Notes: generated from the letters alone by a model not told the origin. A stretch of DNA of 5,839 nucleotides from Acidobacteriota bacterium (GCA_016871135.1 VFZQ01000378.1:1-5839), one strand, 5' to 3'. Shown: positions 1 to 5,839, numbered from the stretch's first letter. Translations and numbers: made by a program.

Positions 1-897
1 ATGCTCGCGATCGCGTCGTACTTGAGTTTTCTCCTCTTCCTGAATCTCGAAGATCTGAATCGATACCTGTTCAACTGGAACGAACTCTTCGTGCGTATGG
101 GCTTTCTTCCGATTGTCGGCCTGCTGACATTCCAGCTCGCCCGCGCCAATCGCGTCGAAGCGGAAAAATTTCAGGCCGTCGCCGAAGATCTTGCCCGCGC
201 CAATCAAGAACTTGTCGAAGCCGAAGCGGCCATGAGGCGTAGCGAACGGCTCGCCGCGCTCGGCCAACTGACAGCCGGACTCGCCCACGAACTGCGCAAT
301 CCTCTCGGCACGATCCGCGCGTCGGCGGAGATGTTGCGCAAAGTCTCCGCCGCCGATGCGGTAAGCGTGGAGATGACAAGCTTTATCACCACCGAGGTTG
401 ATCGCGCCAATTCACTCGTCACTCGCTTCCTCGAATTCGCGCGACCGCTACCGTTGAAGCCCGCGCCCACCGATATTCATGAGGTCATGGACCGCGCCGT
501 TGCGCAGTTCGAACGCACGCCCGGCCACCCCGATGTGAGCGTCTACAAGAATTACGATCCCGCCGTGCCCGCAATCTCGGTCGATAGCGAATGGATGGAG
601 CGCGTGTTCTTCAATCTGCTGACTAACGCCGCCGAAGCAAGCCCCGCCGGCGCGACGGTGACGATCAAGACGCGGCCCATCGAAGGCTTCGTCGAGGTCT
701 CCGTCATCGACCGCGGCAGCGGCATCGCGCCCGAACATCGCGAGAGCGTCTTCAATCCCTTCTTCACGACCAAGCCCAGCGGCGTGGGTCTCGGCCTGGC
801 GATCGTTTCGAAAATCGTTGACGAGCATGGCGGGCAGATTCTCGTCGACAGCGAACCGGGCAAAGGATCGGTGTTTCGTGTGCTGCTGCCCGCGTGA
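1..897 (+). CDS. Sensor histidine kinase, C-terminal part (N-terminus probably cut by window edge)
   Basis: Membrane-associated sensor kinase that autophosphorylates a histidine and passes the phosphate to the response regulator encoded next to it. Seen in the 298 residues: two hydrophobic stretches (about 1-16 and 33-46) that look like the last membrane segments, a charged, probably coiled-coil linker (about 47-85), and the dimerisation/phosphoacceptor motif GLAHELRNP with H96. The ATPase domain follows with its N box (FFNLLTNAAEA, N205 and N209), G1 box (DRGSGI, 237-242), F box (FNPFF, 251-255) and G2 box (GVGLGLAIV, 261-269). The kinase core is complete. The frame opens with ATG exactly at base 1, but an upstream region cannot be seen. 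Kinases of this NtrB/AtoS/ZraS-like class usually carry more sensor sequence, so I infer that the gene starts to the left. The input signal cannot be predicted. Confidence 0.95.
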   Translation: MLAIASYLSFLLFLNLEDLNRYLFNWNELFVRMGFLPIVGLLTFQLARANRVEAEKFQAVAEDLARANQELVEAEAAMRRSERLAALGQLTAGLAHELRNPLGTIRASAEMLRKVSAADAVSVEMTSFITTEVDRANSLVTRFLEFARPLPLKPAPTDIHEVMDRAVAQFERTPGHPDVSVYKNYDPAVPAISVDSEWMERVFFNLLTNAAEASPAGATVTIKTRPIEGFVEVSVIDRGSGIAPEHRESVFNPFFTTKPSGVGLGLAIVSKIVDEHGGQILVDSEPGKGSVFRVLLPA

Positions 898-912
898 TGG
901 GATCATAAGAAG

Positions 913-2286
913 ATGAGTCGACGGATCCTCGTCATTGAAGACGAAGACAAACTGCGCCGCGTCGTGCAGCTGCAACTGCAAACCTCTGGATATGAGGTCG
1001 AACAAGCTGCAACCGCCGAAGAGGCGCTTGGCGCGATGGAACACGTCGACTTGATCCTCACCGATCTTAAATTGCCCGGTATGAGCGGCCTCGATTTCCT
1101 GGAACGCGCCCACGCAGCGCGGCCCGGGCTGCCCATCGTAATGATGACCGCGTTCGGCAGCGTCGAAACCGCCGTCGAAGCCATGAAGAAGGGTGCGGCC
1201 GATTTTGTGCTCAAGCCATTCTCGCTCGACCACTTGACCGCTGTTGTCGGAAAGGCTCTGGAGTTTCAAGCGCTGCGCGATGAGAACCGCCGCTTGAAGG
1301 ACGCCCTCGGTGGGCGCTATCAACTGCACAACATGATCGGCTCGAGCAAGATCATGGAAGAGGTTTTCCAAATGGTCCTGCGCGCCGCGCCGACCAAAGC
1401 TACCGTGCTGCTCGAAGGCGAGAGCGGCGTCGGCAAGGACATGATCGCGCGTGCGATTCACTACCACTCGCCGCGCCGCGACAAGCCCTTCGTCAAGATC
1501 AACTGCACCGCGATCCCGGAAAATCTCATGGAGAGCGAACTGTTCGGCTACGAAAAAGGCGCGTTCACCGGCGCCTCGCTCGCCAAGCCCGGCAAGTTCG
1601 AACAGGCCGACACGGGCACTGTTTTTCTCGACGAAATCGGCGACGTCACGCCGGGCGTGCAGGTGAAGTTGCTGCGCATCCTGCAGGAGCGCGAGTTCGA
1701 GCGCCTCGGTTCGAACAAGACGCGGCACATTGATGTGCGCGTCATCGCCGCGACCAACGTCGACCTGCGCAAGGCTCTTGAACAAGGCACGTTCCGCGAG
1801 GACCTTTTCTACCGGCTGAATGTTCTGCCAATTCGAATTCCGTCGCTGCGGCAACGGCGCGAGGATATCCCTTCGTTGGCCGTGCACTTCATCCGCAAAC
1901 ACGCCGCCGAACTCGGCGCCAGCGAACTGGAATTGACTCCCGACGCGCTCGAAAAACTCACCGCGCACTCCTGGCCCGGCAACGTCCGCGAGCTCGAAAA
2001 CGTGATGGAGCGATCGCTCGTGCTCGCGGGCGGCGAGCGCCTCCACGCCGCCGATGTTCGTATCGACTCAGCCCCGCGCGCCAAGTCCGCCGGCGGCGAT
2101 CCCGGATTCCTGCCCGACGGCATGACGCTCGATCAGTACGAAGAGTCGATCATCCGCGAAGCGATGCGCCGCGCGCAAGGCAACAAGTCGATGGCGGCGC
2201 GACTGCTCGGACTCACGCGCAACGCGTTGCGCTATCGCCTGGGTCAGATGGGCATGGACGCCGGCAGCGACGGCCCCGACGCCTGA
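913..2286 (+). CDS. Sigma-54-dependent response regulator, NtrC/AtoC/ZraR family
   Basis: Cytoplasmic transcription activator that, when phosphorylated by the upstream kinase, should oligomerise and use ATP to open sigma-54 RNA polymerase promoters. The 457 residues show the full three-domain layout at the usual family length. The receiver domain (about 3-118) has acidic residues E9 and D10, phosphoacceptor D51, T79 and K101. The AAA+ domain (about 140-370) has Walker A GESGVGKD (169-176), an intact sigma-54-contacting GAFTGA loop (216-221), Walker B TVFLDEIG (236-243), the FREDLFYRL arginine-finger region (294-302) and WPGNVREL (354-361). A Fis-type helix-turn-helix lies at about 409-445. 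The start is 15 bases after the kinase stop and the receiver domain begins at once, so the start is secure although only a weak AAGAAG purine run touches the ATG. No -24/-12 promoter is visible here, so its targets lie elsewhere. AtoC and ZraR are similar, but no symbol is justified. Confidence 0.97.
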   Translation: MSRRILVIEDEDKLRRVVQLQLQTSGYEVEQAATAEEALGAMEHVDLILTDLKLPGMSGLDFLERAHAARPGLPIVMMTAFGSVETAVEAMKKGAADFVLKPFSLDHLTAVVGKALEFQALRDENRRLKDALGGRYQLHNMIGSSKIMEEVFQMVLRAAPTKATVLLEGESGVGKDMIARAIHYHSPRRDKPFVKINCTAIPENLMESELFGYEKGAFTGASLAKPGKFEQADTGTVFLDEIGDVTPGVQVKLLRILQEREFERLGSNKTRHIDVRVIAATNVDLRKALEQGTFREDLFYRLNVLPIRIPSLRQRREDIPSLAVHFIRKHAAELGASELELTPDALEKLTAHSWPGNVRELENVMERSLVLAGGERLHAADVRIDSAPRAKSAGGDPGFLPDGMTLDQYEESIIREAMRRAQGNKSMAARLLGLTRNALRYRLGQMGMDAGSDGPDA

Positions 2287-3428
2287 GCCGTTTTTCTGCC
2301 CGATGCCCATAGTTCCCGCAGGAAATATTCGACAGGCAGGATCTCAATGCCGTCATCGGTGCGCCGCGGAGCCGGTTCCTGACTGACGACGATAAGCCGT
2401 TTCAGCGTCGTTTCCTCGCGGAACGTTCGCAGATGTTTCAAGTGGCGCTCTGTCACGTTCTCGGCTCCTTTCACTTCGATCGCCGTGTGATCGCCAAGCA
2501 CGAAGTCGACTTCGGCCCCCGAGTGCGTTCGCCAAAACGTCAGAGGCTCGTCGCTTTCGTTGTAACTCAGCCATGCTCGAAGCTCTTGCCAGATGAGATG
2601 TTCGAACGCCTCGCCGAATTCGGTCGACCCCGCCTCGATCCGCGGCCGTTTACGCAGGTGATTCGCCACCCCCATGTCGAAAAAATAGAACTTCGATGTC
2701 GCCACCGGCTTGCGTTTCGTGAACTTCTGAAACGGCGGCAGCGTTGAACCGATCAGTGTGTCCTCCAACAATTGATAGTGCTCCCGCACCGTTCGCGACG
2801 GCACCTGGGCGTCCGAACCGGCTTCGGTGAAGTTGATGATCTGGCCGTTCGCCGCCGCTGCGACGTCCAGGAATCGCGAGAAGGTCTGCATGGAGCGCAC
2901 AAATCCTTCCGCGCGAATCTCCTCGGCCAGATACGTCGAGACATACGACTCCAGCGCCTTCCCTGGCGATCGTGCCAGCAAAACCGACGGCAGCGATCCA
3001 TACCGGCACCGCTCCAACACCCGCGCCCCGCCGAGTTCCGCGCTGATCAACGGATGAAAGTGCATGATCCCAGCCCGGCCGCCGAGCAGGTTGATCCCCT
3101 TCGCCCGCAGCGACCGTGCGCTTGACCCCGTCATGACAAACCGTAGCGCCCGATTTCGATCGATCATCGCCTGGACTTCATAAAGCAGCTCGGGCAGCCG
3201 TTGGATCTCGTCGATGACGATTACCTCTTCCCGCCCTGTCAACCGTTGCCGAATCAGTTCCGGCCTGTTCGACAGTTCGCGAAAGACGTTCGTTTCCGAC
3301 AGGTTATAGAAAATCGCGTGCGGCAGTTCCTGGCGCAGATACGTCGTCTTCCCCGTCTGGCGAGGGCCGAACAGGAAGAGCGAATAGTGAGATAGAGGCC
3401 CGGACAGACGTAGAGCGCGCTCCAGCAT
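2244..3428 (-). CDS. AAA_14/DUF4143 (COG1373-type) ATPase with PD-(D/E)XK-like C-terminal domain
   Basis: Predicted ATPase of the widespread AAA_14 plus DUF4143 family; its cellular job is not established. The 394 residues show Walker A GPRQTGKTT (21-29, K27), Walker B EVIVIDEIQ (68-76, D73/E74) and a sensor-1-like FVMTGSS (97-103). A middle region (about 182-232) has the winged-helix-like pattern 'FLDVAAAANGQIINF...SRTVREHYQLLEDTLIG'. The C-terminal DUF4143 domain has GAEVDFV (304-310) then AIEVK (316-320), matching the D...ExK core (D308, E318, K320) of PD-(D/E)XK nucleases. The ATG at 3428 is chosen because family members begin close to the first strand before Walker A and a purine-rich AAGAAG lies 4 bases upstream. 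An in-frame TTG at 3467 would start inside the repeat region. The 3' end overlaps the oppositely oriented response regulator by 43 bases. The repeats at 3443-3562 lie directly upstream. Confidence 0.93.
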   Translation of the reverse strand: MLERALRLSGPLSHYSLFLFGPRQTGKTTYLRQELPHAIFYNLSETNVFRELSNRPELIRQRLTGREEVIVIDEIQRLPELLYEVQAMIDRNRALRFVMTGSSARSLRAKGINLLGGRAGIMHFHPLISAELGGARVLERCRYGSLPSVLLARSPGKALESYVSTYLAEEIRAEGFVRSMQTFSRFLDVAAAANGQIINFTEAGSDAQVPSRTVREHYQLLEDTLIGSTLPPFQKFTKRKPVATSKFYFFDMGVANHLRKRPRIEAGSTEFGEAFEHLIWQELRAWLSYNESDEPLTFWRTHSGAEVDFVLGDHTAIEVKGAENVTERHLKHLRTFREETTLKRLIVVSQEPAPRRTDDGIEILPVEYFLRELWASGRKTAQASGPSLPASMPI

Positions 3429-3442
3429 GGTGCTTCTTATGA

Positions 3443-3483
3443 TGCCAGATTTTGCCAAAATCCGCAAGAGTGTTGCGGATTTT
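3443..3483 (-). repeat. 41-bp direct repeat, copy 2 (proximal to ATPase start)
   Basis: Read on the - strand, this copy opens with AAAATCCGCAA (3483-3473), followed by a reverse half-site (AAAATCCGCA on the + strand, 3457-3466) and a second forward half-site AAAATCTGGCA (3453-3443). It matches copy 1 at 32 of 41 positions without gaps and lies exactly 79 bp from it. It ends 14 bases before the ATPase start codon, so it covers the leader and perhaps the promoter of that gene. A role as operator or ATPase recognition site is inference. Confidence 0.8.
3457..3483. terminator. Perfect 11-bp inverted repeat; possible bidirectional terminator, attenuator or operator
   Basis: AAAATCCGCAA (3457-3467) and TTGCGGATTTT (3473-3483) are perfect inverted copies around a 5-base loop. 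In either direction the RNA would form an 11-bp hairpin ending in four U residues, so it could weakly terminate transcripts leaving the dehydrogenase gene or attenuate those entering the ATPase gene. The stem has a CCGC core but is otherwise A/U, so it is a weak terminator by intrinsic standards. Because the same half-sites recur in copy 1, a protein-binding operator is at least as likely. Confidence 0.4.
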
Positions 3484-3521
3484 CATACAGACGTCTTACG
3501 TTACAGAATCCGTATGACGGT

Positions 3522-3562
3522 TGCCGAATTTGGCTAAAATCGGCATGTGAATTGCGGATTTT
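3522..3562 (-). repeat. 41-bp direct repeat, copy 1 (distal, next to dehydrogenase stop)
   Basis: Read on the - strand, this copy opens with AAAATCCGCAA (3562-3552), identical over 11 bases to copy 2. It continues with a reverse half-site (AAAATCGGCA on the + strand, 3536-3545) and a forward half-site CCAAATTCGGCA (3533-3522). It begins 2 bases after the dehydrogenase stop codon. The 38-base spacer between the copies (3484-3521) contains its own imperfect inverted repeat, CATACAGA (3484-3491) against TCCGTATG (3509-3516), 7 of 8 matched. The whole stretch is AT-richer than the genes around it (56 of 130 bases G or C at 3431-3560). Confidence 0.8.
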
Positions 3563-3564
3563 GT

Positions 3565-4398
3565 CTAAAACCAGCCGTCGATGTACATCGGTTTCTCTGG
3601 CGGCTTTCCCAGGCACCAATAGCGATCAAAGTCATTTATGTCAGCAACTTGCGATAGAACTTCCTCGTCGATGAGCTGCTTTCCGGAGTACGTCCCAGGC
3701 TCCTGCGCAAAGATCGCCATCGCCGCGTCGCAAACGATCTCCGGGGTCCGCCACTGTGACCGGTCCAGCATCCCCCAGTTGATCGACGCCTGGCTTTCGA
3801 TGATCGTTCGCGGCCACAGTACATTGGCCGCAATATTGTCGGCTCGCACTTCCTCGGCCAAGCCCATGTACACATGGGCGATCCCTAACTTCGACGCCAT
3901 GTAGGCCGCCTTACCAGGCATCCCTTTCGCGACTATCGGCGGCGTGAAGCCGAGTAGATGCCCCCATTTCTGCCGCTTCATAATCGGCAGCGCAAAGTAG
4001 GCGGTAAGGTACGCCGCGCGCACGTTCACCGACATCATTAGATCGAACCGCTTGACCGGCGTGTCGGCGACGGGCTGCCACCACAGCGCCCCGGCATTGT
4101 GAATCGCGATGTCGATCCGCCCAAACGTATCCGCCGTCCGTGCCACCGCTGCTTCGACGCTCTTCTCATCGCGCACATCGCAAACGATCGGCAGCGCGCG
4201 CCGCCCTTCGGTGCGCACCAGTTCCGCTGTCTCATGAATCGATCCGGGCAGCTTCTCGGTGGATTGCTCCGACTTCGCCGCAATCGCCACATCGGCGCCT
4301 TCGCGCGCCAACCGCAGCGCCAGAGCTTTGCCAATCCCCCGGCTGCCGCCGGTAATAAACGCCACGCGTCCGGAAAGATTGGGATGAAGAGGGTTCAT
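3565..4398 (-). CDS. HSDL2-like short-chain dehydrogenase/reductase (SDR)
   Basis: Probable cytoplasmic NAD(P)-dependent oxidoreductase, 277 residues, the usual classical-SDR length. Seen: nucleotide-binding TGGSRGIG (16-23), NAG (101-103), N125 in MMSVN, and active-site YMASK (Y166, K170). Several stretches resemble the SDR part of hydroxysteroid dehydrogenase-like protein 2: VAIAAKSEQ, CDVRDEKSVEAAV, DTPVKRFDLMMSVN, NVLWPRTII and YSGKQLIDEEVL. The SCP2 domain found at the C-terminus of animal HSDL2 is absent. The position that carries Ser in HSDL2 (ISPP) is Thr152 here (FTPPI), so the canonical catalytic serine appears replaced. The substrate is unknown; lipid or acyl-CoA related carbonyl chemistry is only a guess from the family. 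Start ATG at 4398 is supported by a GGGAGGG Shine-Dalgarno two bases upstream. The gene follows the BsuPI-domain gene by 12 bases and is probably in its operon. Confidence 0.93.
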   Translation of the reverse strand: MNPLHPNLSGRVAFITGGSRGIGKALALRLAREGADVAIAAKSEQSTEKLPGSIHETAELVRTEGRRALPIVCDVRDEKSVEAAVARTADTFGRIDIAIHNAGALWWQPVADTPVKRFDLMMSVNVRAAYLTAYFALPIMKRQKWGHLLGFTPPIVAKGMPGKAAYMASKLGIAHVYMGLAEEVRADNIAANVLWPRTIIESQASINWGMLDRSQWRTPEIVCDAAMAIFAQEPGTYSGKQLIDEEVLSQVADINDFDRYWCLGKPPEKPMYIDGWF

Positions 4399-4407
4399 AA
4401 CCCTCCC
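4387..4407 (-). promoter_or_regulatory. Hairpin enclosing the dehydrogenase start codon and Shine-Dalgarno
   Basis: On the - strand the arm GGGAGGGTT (4407-4399) can pair with AACCCTCTT (4395-4387), leaving just the ATG (4398-4396) as loop. Seven of the nine pairs are Watson-Crick (GAGGGTT with AACCCTC is a perfect inverted repeat) and the two outer ones are G-U. The Shine-Dalgarno sequence is the 5' arm, so the fold would hide the whole initiation site. Translation might depend on ribosomes arriving from the upstream gene, whose stop codon ends 4 bases before the stem. That consequence is inference. Confidence 0.55.
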
Positions 4408-4410
4408 AGT

Positions 4411-5322
4411 TTACGGCGTCTCCTTCACGACCGTGAACGGCGCCTGTGCCCGGAACGCCTGCGTGCGATCGGTCAACCGCGCTTCGATCACATAGTTCCC
4501 CGGCCGCAGATCCAACTCGTCGGTCACCACCCAGTTCCTTTCGCCCGACACCGTCTCATCGCGAATCACCGCCGGAAACAGCCGTGTCGCCGACCACGTG
4601 TACACCGTCTCCCCCGTCTCGGTCCGCACCGAAAAATCGTACGACTGCCCGCTCGTAAAATTCAACACCAGCGGCGTCTTCGTCCAATTCTCTAGCGTCA
4701 ACCGCAACATGATCCGCGCCTTAGACGGATACTCTCGTTGATCGAGCGACAACCGGAACCCATACTCGCCCGACGCAATCACCGATGCGTTCCCGATCCG
4801 CGCATAGGTCAGTTGATACCGGCGCGGGCCGGTAAACGTATTAAACGTCCGCTCTGTCAACCCAAGCCCTGGCACAAACACATCGCCAGTCACGCCCGCA
4901 TCCGCGCAGTTGGTCGCCGAGTAGGACACCCGCACGCCGCCGCCCCACTGCCGGTCCAGCGCATCGACTAAAACATCTTTCGCCTCCACGCGCGCACGCC
5001 CCGTACACCGGTCAAACCCAGTCGCGTAACTCGTGCCTTCCGCGGCGTTGAAATCCGCCCACACAGACTCGCTCCCATCGGCGTTGCGCTGCACAAGGCG
5101 ATTGGTCTTGTCGACCCGCAGCCGCGCCATCTCGCCAAACAATCCTCGATAGCCAAAGTACTCAACGCCGTCGATCTGTTCCGCCGAAACGACTTCCGCA
5201 ACTCGCACATCGCGCACCGGACCCTCGCCGACGCGATAGATCCACTGATTGCCCACTTGCAAAGGAAAGAACTGCGCCGGCGCGATCGCGGCGGCGCAGA
5301 GAAAAACGGTACTACGCAACAT
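4411..5322 (-). CDS. Secreted protein with C-terminal BsuPI-like domain
   Basis: Probable exported protein of 303 residues with no assigned function. Residues 1-17 (MLRSTVFLCAAAIAPAQ) look like a short Sec signal peptide with cleavage after A-P-A-Q or nearby. The next part (about 18-180) begins FFPLQVGNQWIYR, a PLxxGNxWxY opening seen in many secreted bacterial proteins. It is rich in beta strands and has two cysteines, C106 and C139, that could form a disulfide. The C-terminal part (about 195-303) resembles BsuPI, the Bacillus intracellular proteinase inhibitor fold: LRLTLENWTKTPLVLNF, SGQSYDFSVRTETGETVYTWS, then a W-V...LRPGNYVIEARLTD ending. BsuPI domains occur widely in proteins not shown to inhibit proteases, so inhibition should not be assumed. 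Start ATG at 5322 is preferred over an in-frame TTG at 5370 because it puts the signal peptide at the N-terminus. The gene lies 66 bases after the oxidoreductase stop, with no convincing promoter between. Confidence 0.85.
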   Translation of the reverse strand: MLRSTVFLCAAAIAPAQFFPLQVGNQWIYRVGEGPVRDVRVAEVVSAEQIDGVEYFGYRGLFGEMARLRVDKTNRLVQRNADGSESVWADFNAAEGTSYATGFDRCTGRARVEAKDVLVDALDRQWGGGVRVSYSATNCADAGVTGDVFVPGLGLTERTFNTFTGPRRYQLTYARIGNASVIASGEYGFRLSLDQREYPSKARIMLRLTLENWTKTPLVLNFTSGQSYDFSVRTETGETVYTWSATRLFPAVIRDETVSGERNWVVTDELDLRPGNYVIEARLTDRTQAFRAQAPFTVVKETP

Positions 5323-5388
5323 GTTCACAATATCCAGACGCGAGGGAGAGGCTTCAGGTTGGCCATTCAAGCGGAAAGTTTACGCAAT

Positions 5389-5839
5389 TCACGCGAAGGT
5401 GTAGACGCCGGGTTGCGGCAGCGGCGGCACTTCCATCTTCTCTTCGTAGCCAAACTTCTTCGGCTGCAAATCAAGCTTCGAGTTCATGGCCTGCTCCCAC
5501 GTTATCTCTTGGCCCGAGTACGCCGACTCCCGCGCCATGATGCAAGTCAGCGTCGACTCTGCCACCGCCATCGCGTGATTGATATACGGCCCGTCGCCGC
5601 GAATCGACTTCGCCAGCGCGGTGTGCTCGGCCACATACGGCTTCGGTTCCGGTCCCGGTCCGGCCAAATCGAAACAGTTCGACCGCCCCTTCGTTCCAGC
5701 CAGCAGTTCCCCAACTTTCCGGTAGATGTGATTCCCCGCCGGGAACTGACGGCAGTACGACGACACGCGAATGCCGCCGGGATATTCGAGATCGGCCGAT
5801 ACATGATCATAGATGTTGCCGTAGATCTCGTCGGACGGC
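5389..5839 (-). CDS. Gfo/Idh/MocA family oxidoreductase, C-terminal 149 residues (5' end outside window)
   Basis: C-terminal part of a probable NAD(P)-dependent sugar or inositol-type dehydrogenase. The reading frame runs open to the right edge. The added upstream codons read PSDEIYGNIYDHVSADLEY and continue through GGIRVSSYCRQFPAGNHIYRK, so the gene is truncated by the window and does not start at the GTG at 5766. Family traits seen: a DHVSADLEYPGG strand pair from the C-terminal alpha/beta domain, HTALAKSIRGDGPYINHAMAVAES (the usual helix after the sheet), and ARESAYSGQEITWEQAMNS, typical of the tail in Planctomycetota and Acidobacteriota members. The Rossmann domain and the EKP catalytic motif would lie outside the window and cannot be checked, so substrate and cofactor are open. 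Members of this group often carry a Tat signal at the N-terminus, which also cannot be seen here. Confidence 0.93.
   Translation of the reverse strand, partial: PSDEIYGNIYDHVSADLEYPGGIRVSSYCRQFPAGNHIYRKVGELLAGTKGRSNCFDLAGPGPEPKPYVAEHTALAKSIRGDGPYINHAMAVAESTLTCIMARESAYSGQEITWEQAMNSKLDLQPKKFGYEEKMEVPPLPQPGVYTFA

Noticed and set aside
448..2046. A 532-codon open frame on the - strand opposite the kinase and response regulator
   Set aside because: It is antisense to two genes with every expected motif, has a biased H/R/A/E-rich composition and no recognisable domain, and fits the usual shadow frame of GC-rich coding DNA.
3440..3460. Sigma-54-like promoter (TGGCA...GGCA on the - strand) before the ATPase
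   Set aside because: The GG to GC spacing is one base short of the -24/-12 rule and the sequence is explained by the repeat half-sites.
3429..3467. Longer ATPase beginning at TTG 3467
   Set aside because: The extra 13 residues come from the repeat sequence, TTG is a rare start, and ATG 3428 fits the family's N-terminus and has a purine-rich site upstream.
3443..3570. CRISPR-like array
   Set aside because: Only two imperfect copies with internal symmetry, a 38-base spacer and no cas genes nearby.
3437..3619. A 60-codon - strand frame and a second ATG-initiated frame (from 3486) across the repeats, giving related KIRN...ADF peptides
   Set aside because: The similar peptides follow from the DNA repeat itself. 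The two copies are 79 bp apart, so they fall in different frames, and the frames run into the neighbouring genes.
4099..4695. A 198-codon + strand frame across the dehydrogenase/BsuPI junction
   Set aside because: It is antisense to two well-supported genes, is rich in Arg, His and Pro, and has no recognisable domain.
5323..5370. Longer BsuPI-domain protein beginning at TTG 5370
   Set aside because: It would add 16 polar residues ahead of a clear signal peptide; ATG 5322 is the better start.
5764..5766. GTG at 5766 as start of a short 125-residue protein
   Set aside because: The frame continues open to the window edge with conserved Gfo/Idh/MocA sequence (DHVSADLEYPGG), so this is an internal Val codon.

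Overview
The window is GC-rich bacterial chromosome (38 of 60 bases at 1921-1980 are G or C), densely coded and without RNA genes, insertion sequences or CRISPR arrays. The mix of genes resembles Acidobacteriota of the Solibacteres/Bryobacterales type, with Planctomycetota as an alternative: an NtrC-like two-component pair, a Gfo/Idh/MocA oxidoreductase with the usual 'ITWEQAMNSKLDLQPKKFGY' tail region, and a secreted protein beginning 'FFPLQVGNQWIYR'. This placement is inference from protein style only.

Layout. Bases 1-2286 (+ strand) hold the end of a membrane-linked histidine kinase and, 15 bases later, a complete sigma-54-dependent response regulator; together they form a two-component system that should activate sigma-54 promoters elsewhere. 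From 2244 to the right end everything is on the - strand. Read in the direction of transcription (right to left) it is: the C-terminal part of a Gfo/Idh/MocA oxidoreductase (5839-5389, cut by the window), a secreted BsuPI-domain protein (5322-4411), an HSDL2-like short-chain dehydrogenase (4398-3565) only 12 bases after it, a 136-base AT-richer intergenic region, and an AAA_14/DUF4143 ATPase (3428-2244) whose 3' end overlaps the response regulator's 3' end by 43 bases.

The most notable feature is the intergenic region 3429-3564. It holds two copies of a 41-bp direct repeat (32 of 41 identical, period 79 bp). Each copy is built from three half-sites related to AAAATCSGCA in the order forward-reverse-forward, giving six half-sites in front of the ATPase gene. 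The ATPase itself carries a winged-helix-like middle region and a PD-(D/E)XK-like C-terminal domain. An autoregulatory operator array or a recognition site for the ATPase is a reasonable hypothesis, but it is untested. A second regulatory candidate is a hairpin that places the start codon of the dehydrogenase in a three-base loop and its Shine-Dalgarno sequence in the stem.

The oxidoreductase, BsuPI protein and dehydrogenase may be co-transcribed. Nothing in the sequence ties them to one pathway, or to the two-component system.
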